NCBI GenBank assembly: GCA_024699235.1
Contig: JAILPY010000198.1
Coordinates: forward strand, 1-39,832
Direction: 5' to 3'
Length of the DNA: 39,832 bases
From: Treponema sp.
GTDB lineage: Bacteria > Spirochaetota > Spirochaetia > Treponematales > Treponemataceae
The notes beneath the pieces were generated by a model that did no database searches, was not told the DNA's origin, and saw nothing but the letters and a program-made list of their open reading frames with translations. Shown piece by piece: positions 1 to 6,741 of this stretch; within the stretch, counting starts at the first letter, position 1; the number at the start of each line of letters is the position of its first letter. The translations under genes and the position numbers were made by a program.

Positions 1-31
1 ACGGGGGAACAGTGATTCAAGGAGATTTCTA

Positions 32-766
32 ATGAAAAAGGGCGTAGTCGTTTTAGGAAGCCTTGTTCTTGCGCTTGCATTCTGCGTTCCAGCAGTTGCC
101 CAGCCAAGTGCTAAGGCCGTGGAAACAATCGTTATCGATAATTTCGATACACCGGATAACATGGAGTGGAAATGGGATATACAGGCAAGCCGCTTCATTG
201 CACAAGGATATCCAGTATTAAAGACCGTTGAGGGAATCCCTAACTCTCTTCGTCCATTCCACAAGGACAGTGACCCAGCTGCCCAGGTGCTTGGAGCAAA
301 GGTTTCTTATGACCGTAAGGGAGATAACTGGTTTGAAATTTACCAGAAGGATGCAAATGGCGATCGTTATGAATATGAATTTGTAGGAACTATTACACAG
401 ATTGATTTCTGGGTATGGGGTGCAAATTATAATTATAACCTTGAACTTCTTGTTCGTGACTGCGATGGTGTAGTAAGAAGTTTGAAAGCTGGTTCTCTTA
501 GATTCCAGGGATGGAAGAATGTTATTATAAACATTCCAGGATGGATTCGTCAGCATTCACGTTTCCGCAATGGTCGTCCAAACTTAACTTTCGTAGGTTT
601 CAGAGTACGTTCTGCAGCTAGTGAAGCTGTAGATAATTTCGTTATTTACTTTGACCAGCTCAAGTATACAACAAATACATTGTCTAATATTTACGATGGT
701 TACGAACTTCGTGCTATAGACTTTGGTGAAAGTACAAGCTCTGCAGGCACAAACTCTGCAAACTAA
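32..766 (+). CDS. flaA: Periplasmic flagellar filament outer-layer (sheath) protein, FlaA family
   Basis: FlaA proteins coat the FlaB core of spirochaete periplasmic flagella. The 244-residue product starts with a Sec signal peptide (MKK, hydrophobic stretch about 5-22, likely cleavage after AVA near residue 23), fitting export to the periplasm. The body has the beta-rich, aromatic pattern of the FlaA family: an early 'IDNFDTP' segment, a central 'IDFWVWGANYNYNLELLVRD' stretch, then 'GWKNVIINIPGWI' and 'FVGFRVRS...YFDQLK'. Start: ATG after AAGGAGATTTCTA. It lies 17 bp upstream of a second flaA and shares its layout, so the two look like a tandem duplication transcribed together. The promoter is outside the window. 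Family assignment is secure; which numbered FlaA paralogue it is cannot be decided here. Confidence 0.9.
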   Translation: MKKGVVVLGSLVLALAFCVPAVAQPSAKAVETIVIDNFDTPDNMEWKWDIQASRFIAQGYPVLKTVEGIPNSLRPFHKDSDPAAQVLGAKVSYDRKGDNWFEIYQKDANGDRYEYEFVGTITQIDFWVWGANYNYNLELLVRDCDGVVRSLKAGSLRFQGWKNVIINIPGWIRQHSRFRNGRPNLTFVGFRVRSAASEAVDNFVIYFDQLKYTTNTLSNIYDGYELRAIDFGESTSSAGTNSAN

Positions 767-783
767 TTGGATAAGGCGGTATA

Positions 784-1530
784 ATGATGAAAAAGATTTT
801 CTTAGCTTTTTTAACTGTAGCATTGGTTGCTTCTGCTAGTGTGTTTGCACAGGCAAGTAACTCAAACGGCAGTACAAGTATTACTGACCCAAATGCAGCA
901 AATATTGGTAATGATTCGGCAAGAGAAGCTCTTCGTGAGATTAGCGTAGATCGTTTTGAACGTGAAGGTTTCTGGAATGTTCATTGTTCTTCTGATTTCG
1001 GCATTATTGCAGGTCGTCTTTTTGAAGGCGGTCCGGATGCTAAAGAACCTTTGAATGATATTAAAAATACAGAACTCCAGGATACTCATGTATTTGGTGC
1101 AAAAATTGAATTTTTCAAGCGTGGCGTAAACTCTTTCTATATTACAGCTGCTCGTCCTCTTCCTATTGAAGGAATTACAAAGACAGTTTCTGTTTGGGTA
1201 TGTGGACGTAACATGGGACATCAGTTGTGGCTCTTAGTTCAGGATTATTATGGTCATAGTTTTGAAATCTGGATGGGTTCTCTTGAATTCAGCGGTTGGA
1301 AAAAACTTACAACTGCTATTCCTCCTTCTCCAGACAGCGAGCATGGAATTGTTCAGCAGAGTGTATATCATGGTAATAAGCCAGGTCTTCGCATTGTTGG
1401 TTTCCGTGTTGACTGTAGTCCAATGGAAGCTCAGGGTTCATACTATGTTTACTTCGATGATCTTCGTGCTGTAACAGATCTTTATGATCAGGAAAACAGA
1501 GACGTTGATGATATGGATGATAGCTGGTGA
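784..1530 (+). CDS. flaA: Second FlaA-family flagellar sheath protein
   Basis: A 248-residue paralogue of the preceding gene. It has a signal peptide (MMKKIFLAFLTVALVASASVFA, cleavage after residue 22), then a Ser/Asn/Thr-rich linker before the FlaA domain. Shared landmarks are 'TKTVSVWVCGRNMGHQLWLLVQDYYG', 'FSGWKKLTTAIPP', 'GFRVDCS' and 'YYVYFDDLRAVTDLYD', with an acidic C-terminus (DVDDMDDSW). Its start follows AAGGCGGTATA at Shine-Dalgarno distance, 17 bp after the first flaA stop, so the pair forms an operon closed by the terminator at 1565. Tandem FlaA genes are known in treponemes, where the products co-assemble in the sheath; that they form heteromers here is inference. Confidence 0.88.
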   Translation: MMKKIFLAFLTVALVASASVFAQASNSNGSTSITDPNAANIGNDSAREALREISVDRFEREGFWNVHCSSDFGIIAGRLFEGGPDAKEPLNDIKNTELQDTHVFGAKIEFFKRGVNSFYITAARPLPIEGITKTVSVWVCGRNMGHQLWLLVQDYYGHSFEIWMGSLEFSGWKKLTTAIPPSPDSEHGIVQQSVYHGNKPGLRIVGFRVDCSPMEAQGSYYVYFDDLRAVTDLYDQENRDVDDMDDSW

Positions 1531-1564
1531 TTTGATAACCTAAACTAGCTAATTTAGCAGGAAG

Positions 1565-1597
1565 CCCATAATCAAATGATTATGGGTTTTTTATTTT
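1565..1597 (+). terminator. Intrinsic terminator of the flaA pair
   Basis: A perfect 10-bp stem, CCCATAATCA / TGATTATGGG, has a 2-nt loop as written (in practice a few closing pairs open). It is followed by TTTTTT at 1587-1592. It lies 35 bp after the second flaA stop, in the convergent gap before the minus-strand ABC gene. The U-tract is only on the plus side, so it serves the fla genes. Confidence 0.88.
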
Positions 1598-1624
1598 CTG
1601 ACGAATTTGTTATTTATAATTAAA

Positions 1625-3043
1625 TTAGTTTTTCGTAATTAGATTTGCTTTTATTGGTCTTCCGCTAAGTTGCATTATTTTATCTGCTAACTGTTCTGCT
1701 TCTTTTTTTATGTGTGTTGTCATTATTACAGTTCTTTTTTGTTCTTTTTCAAATTTTATAAAAAGTGTAATGACTTTTGTCTTAGTTTTTTCATCCATAG
1801 ATTGAAAAGGTTCATCCATAAGTAATGTGCCTGAGGGATATGCAAATGCCCTTGCAATTGAAACTCTTTGCCGTTCTCCACCTGAAAGAATGTTAAAAAA
1901 GGAATTTTCCTTTCCTTTTAGTCCTGTTTTTTCAATATAATTCTTTGCAATAGATTGGGCTTCTTTTATATTCATTATATTTAAAAGAGGAAGCATTATA
2001 TTCTGCATTACAGTAAGGCTTTTTATTATTCTTGGTTCTTGAAAAATATATGCAATGCGGCTTTCTGAACTTTGTTTTGCAATATAATTTAAAAGGGTGG
2101 TTTTTCCACATCCACTGGGTGCTAAAATTGCCAATATTTCTGATTTGTCAACATTTAAAGAAAAATTTTTGAAAATAATAGAGTCATATCCAAGGTTTAA
2201 TTCCTTTATGTTGATTTTTTGTGGAATAATAGTTGGTTTTACTTTGTTCTTGCTAAAGAGAGATAGGCCTTTAAAATAGCATTTTGTAAAAGTTATGCCA
2301 GTTTTTCCTGCTATTGATGTTAAAAAATTTATAAAAATAGAACATAAAAAACTTAAAGTTACTATTACTGCAGTGACTGCAAAAACTCTTTGAGTTTCAA
2401 GTACTGACTGTGCATTCTGCAAGTAAGTTCCTAGGGCTCTTTTGGGAAGGCTTAAGACTTCTCCTGCTGCTGTTACTTTCCATATCATTCCTGCGCAACT
2501 TTTTATGCCAGAACTTAAAGAAGGAAATGCTTCTGGTATGCGTATGAAAAGAAATTTTTGACTTGGTGAAAGCCTATAAACTTGTGCCATAACTAGCAAA
2601 TCTTTGTTGCAGGAAGAAAAACCTTCCTGTATGCATGTTTTCATTACCGGTAATGACATTAGGACTGCAGCAAGCATTGGTATTTCATCTGAATTAATCC
2701 AAAATAATGAAAGCAAGATAAGCGCTACTATAGGAATTGAACGGATAAGTGCCATTGGAAATTCTATGAAAGATGCAAAGAGTGGGAAAAACACACATAG
2801 AGAACCTATAATTGCTCCTAATGTGGCTGAAATTAAAAATGCTAATAGGCATCTCCTTGCAGTGCTAAGCATCGCAAGGAGAAATTCTTTTTGTGATAAA
2901 AGATTTATTATTTCTAGAAAAACGTTTTTCGGAGATGGCAGTATAAGAGGTGCATTTATATATGCTGCTCCAAACTGCCAAAGCATTGCAAGTAAAATTG
3001 CTGATAAGAAGACTGCTTTTTTATTTAAAGTAAAATTCTTCAT
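1625..3043 (-). CDS. ABC transporter fusion: permease domain joined to ATPase domain (SsuC-SsuB/TauC-TauB type)
   Basis: One uninterrupted frame encodes both membrane and ATP-binding parts of a nitrate/sulfonate/taurine-family importer. The N-terminal 260 or so residues are a BPD_transp_1 permease with several hydrophobic helices and an EAA-like loop near 'SLPKRALGTYLQNAQS'. Residues from about 280 on are an ABC ATPase with Walker A 'APSGCGKTT', signature 'LSGGERQRVSIARAF', Walker B 'TLLMDEPF' and H-loop 'TTHI'. I place the start at ATG 3043 (472 aa) with GGCGGAAAA upstream; a TTG at 3061 is an alternative. It overlaps the end of the upstream binding-protein gene by about 23 bp, so the two are translationally coupled. 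Fusion of these normally separate subunits is the odd point. The substrate cannot be read from sequence. Confidence 0.85.
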   Translation of the reverse strand: MKNFTLNKKAVFLSAILLAMLWQFGAAYINAPLILPSPKNVFLEIINLLSQKEFLLAMLSTARRCLLAFLISATLGAIIGSLCVFFPLFASFIEFPMALIRSIPIVALILLSLFWINSDEIPMLAAVLMSLPVMKTCIQEGFSSCNKDLLVMAQVYRLSPSQKFLFIRIPEAFPSLSSGIKSCAGMIWKVTAAGEVLSLPKRALGTYLQNAQSVLETQRVFAVTAVIVTLSFLCSIFINFLTSIAGKTGITFTKCYFKGLSLFSKNKVKPTIIPQKINIKELNLGYDSIIFKNFSLNVDKSEILAILAPSGCGKTTLLNYIAKQSSESRIAYIFQEPRIIKSLTVMQNIMLPLLNIMNIKEAQSIAKNYIEKTGLKGKENSFFNILSGGERQRVSIARAFAYPSGTLLMDEPFQSMDEKTKTKVITLFIKFEKEQKRTVIMTTHIKKEAEQLADKIMQLSGRPIKANLITKN

Positions 3044-3998
3044 CAGGAAGTTTTCCGCCAATAGAGGCGCTGTTAAAGGACATGAATACTCTTAGGAGAG
3101 ATTCTACAGATTCTCTGCCCTTTGTTGCACTCTCAAACATATATGCACAGTTTGGAATTGCTTTTTCTGCTACGCTTGCTGTAAGACCTATAGATGCCTG
3201 TTCTGCAAGTTTTCCTGCTTTTTCAGGATTTGCTTTTGTCCATTCTGATGATCCTTTGTATGATTTTAGGAAGCTTTTTAGGATGTCTGCATGTTCCTGT
3301 GCAAATTCTGCATTTGCAACTATTAAGGTCATTGGATATATTTCTTTAGTATTCTGTATCTGTTGGTAGATTTTTTGAATGTCTAATGCCCGTATTATTT
3401 CAGGATTCTTGCTTTGTGCAGCTGTGGCAAAAGGTTCTGGAACTAGTGCGTATTCAATTTTATCAGAAATTAGTGCAGGAGCTATTTCTGCATTTGGAAT
3501 TGAAAAGTCGAGGATAACGCCATTAGTTTGTCCATCTGTACCGATTTCTTCTCTTGAAAGAAGGTAGCGCAACATAAAATCTGGTGTAGCGCCCTGTCCT
3601 GCAACGGTTACTGTTTTCCCCCGTAAATCTTGCAAAGTTTTTATTGAGTTATCCTTTGTAATCAGATAAAGCATTCCGCCTCCAGAAATGCCTGCTGTAA
3701 CTATAGCCTTATTGTTTATATTGTAAACCTTTGCCGCCATGTTTGGTGGAAGAAAACCTATGTCTATTTCACCTTTTATGAGTTTTGGCAATAACTGTGC
3801 TGCTCCTGCAAATACTTCATAAGAGGCATCTGCTCCGCCGATAGTGGTGCTTTCCATCTGCTTTGCCATTGGGATGCCGCTTGGACCTGCAAGGACTCCG
3901 ATGCGGACTGCTGTATCTGTAGAGTGTTTTGACATAGCAAATGTAGTTGCAATGCAAAATGTAAATAGTAATGAAATTGTTTTGATTTGCTTTTTCAT
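3021..3998 (-). CDS. NMT1/SsuA-type periplasmic substrate-binding protein
   Basis: A 325-residue partner of the fused permease-ATPase. It has an N-terminal export signal (MKKQIKTISLLFTFCIATTFA), with no convincing lipobox. The mature protein has the type II periplasmic-binding pattern of NMT1/SsuA proteins: 'VRIGVLAGPSGIPMAKQM', then 'LIKGEIDIGFLPPNMAAKVYN', 'TLQDLRGKTVTVAGQGATPDFMLR', and 'IEYALVPEPFA'. The family binds sulfonates, nitrate, bicarbonate or thiamine precursors; nothing here selects one, and no TPP-like leader was seen. No Shine-Dalgarno precedes the ATG, only an AT-rich stretch (TATTATATAT). The next minus-strand gene upstream ends 71 bp away, so the pair may have its own promoter. 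Confidence 0.82.
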   Translation of the reverse strand: MKKQIKTISLLFTFCIATTFAMSKHSTDTAVRIGVLAGPSGIPMAKQMESTTIGGADASYEVFAGAAQLLPKLIKGEIDIGFLPPNMAAKVYNINNKAIVTAGISGGGMLYLITKDNSIKTLQDLRGKTVTVAGQGATPDFMLRYLLSREEIGTDGQTNGVILDFSIPNAEIAPALISDKIEYALVPEPFATAAQSKNPEIIRALDIQKIYQQIQNTKEIYPMTLIVANAEFAQEHADILKSFLKSYKGSSEWTKANPEKAGKLAEQASIGLTASVAEKAIPNCAYMFESATKGRESVESLLRVFMSFNSASIGGKLPDEEFYFK

Positions 3999-4069
3999 AT
4001 ATATAATATGCCAGAATGTTTTTGTTTAGTCTATAAAGATGTAATTAAAGCATTTATAGGTAAAATTTT

Positions 4070-4801
4070 TTAATCCAGAGTTTTTTTGCAGATTCTGTAT
4101 ACATAGCATCTCTTTATAGTTCCGCACTGTTCTAGAAGTCCAGATTTATTGTATACCCATATCATGCATCTGATAGACTGTTCTTTTGCCTTTATTCCTG
4201 CTTTTTTTAGGGCTGTCAGTACGTCTTTGACGGTAAATTCTTCTTTCAATCCTTCCGGCATTAGTTTTAGGTATTCTTTTTTACTGTTAAAAATATAGGA
4301 TTTTCCGATTTCTTCAAGTCTTTTTCCTGTCTTTATCCAGCTTTTCATGAATCTCCGCCTTTTATTTTTAGACTGTACTGGAATTTTTGTGTTTTCCCTT
4401 ATTTCTGTCATTGTTACTTCAATAATTTCCAATATAAAGAATTTGTTCTGTAAGAATTTATACAGGGAAGTAAGTTCCTTAAATATGGAATATATGTTCT
4501 TGTGTTGGGGACTTTTTCTCTTAGAAATCAGTTTTCCTTCTTCTGAAAATGTTTCTATATATTTTGTAGTAACCAGAGGATAGACTGCTTTTATTTGTAT
4601 TTCCTGATCAATACAGTATTGGATCTTATCGTAAAGACGAGAAAGGTTTGCTGTTTGAATTTCTATTATTGTGTTGTCTTTTGTCAGTATGTCTGCAATG
4701 TACTGTCCGTGCTTAACTTCTGTGCGACTGCCCTCATTCTGTATTGAATAATAGGATTTAAGCTTTTTGTGAAGCAAACTTTCGTTAAGAGTGTTGATCA
4801 T
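4070..4801 (-). CDS. Uncharacterised protein with PD-(D/E)XK nuclease-like N-terminus and winged-helix-like C-terminus
   Basis: I do not recognise a named family. In the 243-residue product, Glu28 (TEVKHGQ), Asp37 (YIADIL) and Glu47-x-Gln49 (IIEIQT) are spaced like the E...D...ExQ core of PD-(D/E)XK-fold nucleases, with alternating strand-like segments around them. A basic middle (SKNKRRRFMKSWIKTGKR, about 145-162) joins a C-terminal region from about 185 ('FTVKDVLTALKKAGIKAKEQ', then a short hairpin-like 'LLEQCGTIKRCYVYRI') that resembles a winged helix. This suggests a DNA-acting enzyme or regulator. It is divergent from mraZ, with about 180 bp between them, and has no clear Shine-Dalgarno. 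The nuclease call is motif-level inference only. Confidence 0.5.
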   Translation of the reverse strand: MINTLNESLLHKKLKSYYSIQNEGSRTEVKHGQYIADILTKDNTIIEIQTANLSRLYDKIQYCIDQEIQIKAVYPLVTTKYIETFSEEGKLISKRKSPQHKNIYSIFKELTSLYKFLQNKFFILEIIEVTMTEIRENTKIPVQSKNKRRRFMKSWIKTGKRLEEIGKSYIFNSKKEYLKLMPEGLKEEFTVKDVLTALKKAGIKAKEQSIRCMIWVYNKSGLLEQCGTIKRCYVYRICKKTLD

Positions 4802-4893
4802 GTAAATATGTGTAATATTTGTGTTTGCTTAAGACAACTATACATAGTTTTAGATGTATAGAAATTGTGTTTTTAAAAACTCCAATTATCGAC

Positions 4894-4924
4894 AAGATTT
4901 TTTATTGACATTATAAAAAATCTT
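4894..4924. repeat. Perfect 12-bp inverted repeat around the mraZ -35 box
   Basis: AAGATTTTTTAT (4894-4905) and ATAAAAAATCTT (4913-4924) are exact reverse complements separated by 7 nt (TGACATT). The -35 hexamer TTGACA (4905-4910) sits in the centre. There is no U-tract after either orientation of the hairpin, so it looks like a dyad operator or DNA structure rather than a terminator. Confidence 0.7.
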
Positions 4925-4932
4925 GATAAAAT
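4905..4932 (+). promoter_or_regulatory. Promoter of the mraZ division cluster
   Basis: TTGACA (4905-4910), a 16-bp spacer and TAAAAT (4927-4932) match a sigma70-type promoter. The predicted start of transcription, near 4939, falls inside the TGG repeat array that MraZ should bind, consistent with repression of the cluster by its first product. Confidence 0.75.
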
Positions 4933-4976
4933 GGTGAGTAAGTGGGAAATAGTGGGAAAAAGTGGTGGTCAGTGGC
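4932..4976 (+). promoter_or_regulatory. Predicted MraZ operator: five TGG repeats at 10-11 bp spacing
   Basis: TGG(G/T/C) cores begin at 4932, 4943, 4953, 4963 and 4973; four of them sit in units written AGTGG..... The best units are AGTGGGAAAT and AGTGGGAAAA. The known MraZ site in other bacteria is a set of TGGGN direct repeats separated by 5 nt, so the 10-bp period matches. The array runs from the -10 box to the mraZ start codon, so bound MraZ could block both initiation and early elongation. Confidence 0.78.
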
Positions 4977-4982
4977 ATGGAT

Positions 4983-5420
4983 ATGCTTATTGGTGAGTTT
5001 CGTAATACGCTTGATGAAAAAGGAAGAATCCTTTTTCCGGCGAAATTACGTTCTGTTCTCCAGCAGAATGAGCTTGTCATTACGCAAGGTCTAGACCATT
5101 GTCTTATGCTTTTTACAACCGAAGAGTGGGTCAGCCTTAATGATAAAATCATGGGCTCGGCCTCTCTTTTTAATGATCAAAAAAGACTTGTTATGCGGCG
5201 TTTTATTGCGCCTGCACAAAAACTCGAATTTGACCGTTCCGGTCGCCTTTCTATTCCTCAAAATTTAAGAGAATATGCTTCATTAAAAGGGGAGTCTGTA
5301 ATTCTAGGATTAAACAAATACATAGAATTATGGGATTCAGAGTGCTACGACAGATACCTTAACGAAACTGAGGAGTCTTTTCAGAGTGCTGCAGAGAGTA
5401 TGAGCAATATTCTTTTTTAG
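4983..5420 (+). CDS. mraZ: Transcriptional regulator MraZ
   Basis: MraZ is an AbrB/SpoVT-fold DNA-binding protein that heads most division clusters and represses its own operon. Two tandem copies of the motif are visible: 'LIGEFRNTLDEKGRILFPAKLR' near the start and 'QKLEFDRSGRLSIPQNLREY' near residue 80, the usual DxKGR and DxxGRxxIP pair. I choose ATG 4983 (145 aa, MLIGEF...), which matches the normal N-terminus. ATG 4977 and GTG 4962 are in-frame alternatives but fall inside the operator repeats. The Shine-Dalgarno is weak. The C-terminus is close to family length. Located first in the cluster, 38 bp before rsmH. Confidence 0.93.
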   Translation: MLIGEFRNTLDEKGRILFPAKLRSVLQQNELVITQGLDHCLMLFTTEEWVSLNDKIMGSASLFNDQKRLVMRRFIAPAQKLEFDRSGRLSIPQNLREYASLKGESVILGLNKYIELWDSECYDRYLNETEESFQSAAESMSNILF

Positions 5421-5458
5421 TAAAAAATATAACCATTTAATATAGTCGGAGTTGAAAG

Positions 5459-6445
5459 GTGGAAATTGTCCATACCCCAGTTCTTTTACATGAGTGTCTC
5501 TCTTTTCTGTCACCAGTTGGCGAATCATTTGAAAATGATGCTCTGATGGTAGATTCCACTCTTGGGGAAGGCGGTCATTCCTTTAACTTTCTTTCAAAAT
5601 ATCCTGCATTAAAAATAATAGGTCTGGACGCAGATTCTGTAATACAGCAGCGGGCAAAAGAACGACTGGCTCCTTTTGGTGAGCGTATGGAATTCTATAA
5701 CGGCTGGTTCAACGATTTTTACAGTTCTTTTCCAAAGGAAAAACGCCGTCCAAATCTTATTTTATTTGATTTGGGAATCAGCGTATTTCATTATGAGCGC
5801 AGCGGCAGGGGCTTTTCTTTTAGGTATGATGAACCTCTTGATATGAGGCTTAATGCTTCTGCAGGAGAGAGTGCGGCTGATGTCGTTAATTCTATGCCTG
5901 AAAAGCAGCTTGCAAATATGATTTATCTGTATTCAGATGAACGGTATTCTAGGAAAATTGCATCTGCAATTGTTCAGGTAAGGCAGAATGAAAATATACA
6001 GTCTTCAAAGGCTCTTGCTGATATAATTTATGATGCTGTTCCTAGTTCGTACCGTCATGGGGCAATACATCCAGCTACAAGAACTTTCCAGGCTTTGAGA
6101 ATTTACGTGAATAGTGAATTAAAAAGGCTTCCTCAAGCGATTCATGATGCCTTTAATGTTCTTGAATCAGGTGGAAAACTTGGCGTAATAACTTTTCATT
6201 CCCTTGAAGATAAAATTGTAAAGAATTATTTCCGAAATTTAGGTAAACAGTGTGTGTGTCCTCCTGAATTTCCAGTCTGCACCTGTGGAGGTACGCCGTG
6301 TGCAGAACTTCTGACACACAAGCCTATTGAACCAACGGAAGAAGAGGTTAGAGCAAATTCTCCTTCAAGAAGTGCAAAGCTGAGAGTTATCAGAAAACTC
6401 CGGGATGCCGATGAATTACGGCTTTATGGCGTGGAGGCTATATGA
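5459..6445 (+). CDS. rsmH: 16S rRNA (cytosine(1402)-N4)-methyltransferase RsmH (MraW)
   Basis: RsmH methylates N4 of C1402 in the 16S rRNA decoding site using S-adenosylmethionine. The 328-residue protein shows 'VHTPVLLHECL' at the start, the SAM-binding 'DSTLGEGGHS', 'IGLDADS', the DLGxS motif ('DLGISVFHY'), 'GRGFSFRYDEPLDMR' and the C-terminal 'TFHSLEDKIVKNYF'. Near the C-terminus there are four close Cys residues (CVCPPEFPVCTC), as in many homologues. Start is GTG 5459 after GGAGTTGAAAG. It overlaps the next gene by 4 bp (ATGA), indicating translational coupling in the division operon. Confidence 0.95.
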   Translation: MEIVHTPVLLHECLSFLSPVGESFENDALMVDSTLGEGGHSFNFLSKYPALKIIGLDADSVIQQRAKERLAPFGERMEFYNGWFNDFYSSFPKEKRRPNLILFDLGISVFHYERSGRGFSFRYDEPLDMRLNASAGESAADVVNSMPEKQLANMIYLYSDERYSRKIASAIVQVRQNENIQSSKALADIIYDAVPSSYRHGAIHPATRTFQALRIYVNSELKRLPQAIHDAFNVLESGGKLGVITFHSLEDKIVKNYFRNLGKQCVCPPEFPVCTCGGTPCAELLTHKPIEPTEEEVRANSPSRSAKLRVIRKLRDADELRLYGVEAI

Positions 6446-6741
6446 GTAGGATTTCCTTTGTATTCAGATGGATTATGCTGTGCGTTCTTGCCCTTAGCAT
6501 TCCTGCATTATTAGTTATGAACGGTCTTCAGTCAAGGAAGTATACGGACTTAGAGCGTCAGATTTCAGAACTGGAAAAGAAACAGGCTGATTTAATTGAG
6601 CAGAATAAGAAACTGATTACTGATATAAGCTTGCTTTCTAATACAGATAGGATAGAAAGTCTTGCAAAAGATAACCTTAATATGAGACCTGCTGAAACAG
6701 ATGAAATTGTTCGTGTTGAGATGAAGGACAAGTCAAAATGA
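6442..6741 (+). CDS. ftsL: FtsL/DivIC-like septum protein
   Basis: A 99-residue bitopic protein: a short cytoplasmic head, one membrane helix at about residues 9-28, then a coiled coil (LERQISELEKKQADLIEQNKKL) and the 'SLAKDNLNMRPAETDEIV' ending typical of FtsL/FtsB/DivIC. These proteins bridge FtsQ/DivIB to the septal synthase FtsW-FtsI. Position between rsmH and murF is the usual ftsL place. It overlaps both neighbours by 4 bp (ATGA). FtsL and DivIC are hard to separate by sequence; position favours ftsL. No ftsI (septal transpeptidase) follows, unlike most dcw clusters. Confidence 0.78.
   Translation: MSRISFVFRWIMLCVLALSIPALLVMNGLQSRKYTDLERQISELEKKQADLIEQNKKLITDISLLSNTDRIESLAKDNLNMRPAETDEIVRVEMKDKSK

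Noticed and set aside
218..556. 112-codon minus-strand open frame opposite flaA
   Set aside because: Antisense to a secure gene, no ribosome site, no family resemblance.
4003..4008. Leaderless promoter for the binding-protein gene at 3998 (TATTAT)
   Set aside because: Only 4 nt separate this box from the ATG, which would put the transcription start inside or past the start codon, and no good -35 is seen.
3999..4069. TPP or other riboswitch before the NMT1-type binding protein
   Set aside because: No conserved riboswitch motif was found; the gap is 71 bp and mostly A/T.
4962..4982. Upstream GTG (4962) or ATG (4977) as mraZ start
   Set aside because: They fall within the TGG operator repeats and add residues not typical of MraZ; ATG 4983 gives the family N-terminus. 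ATG 4977 is not fully excluded.
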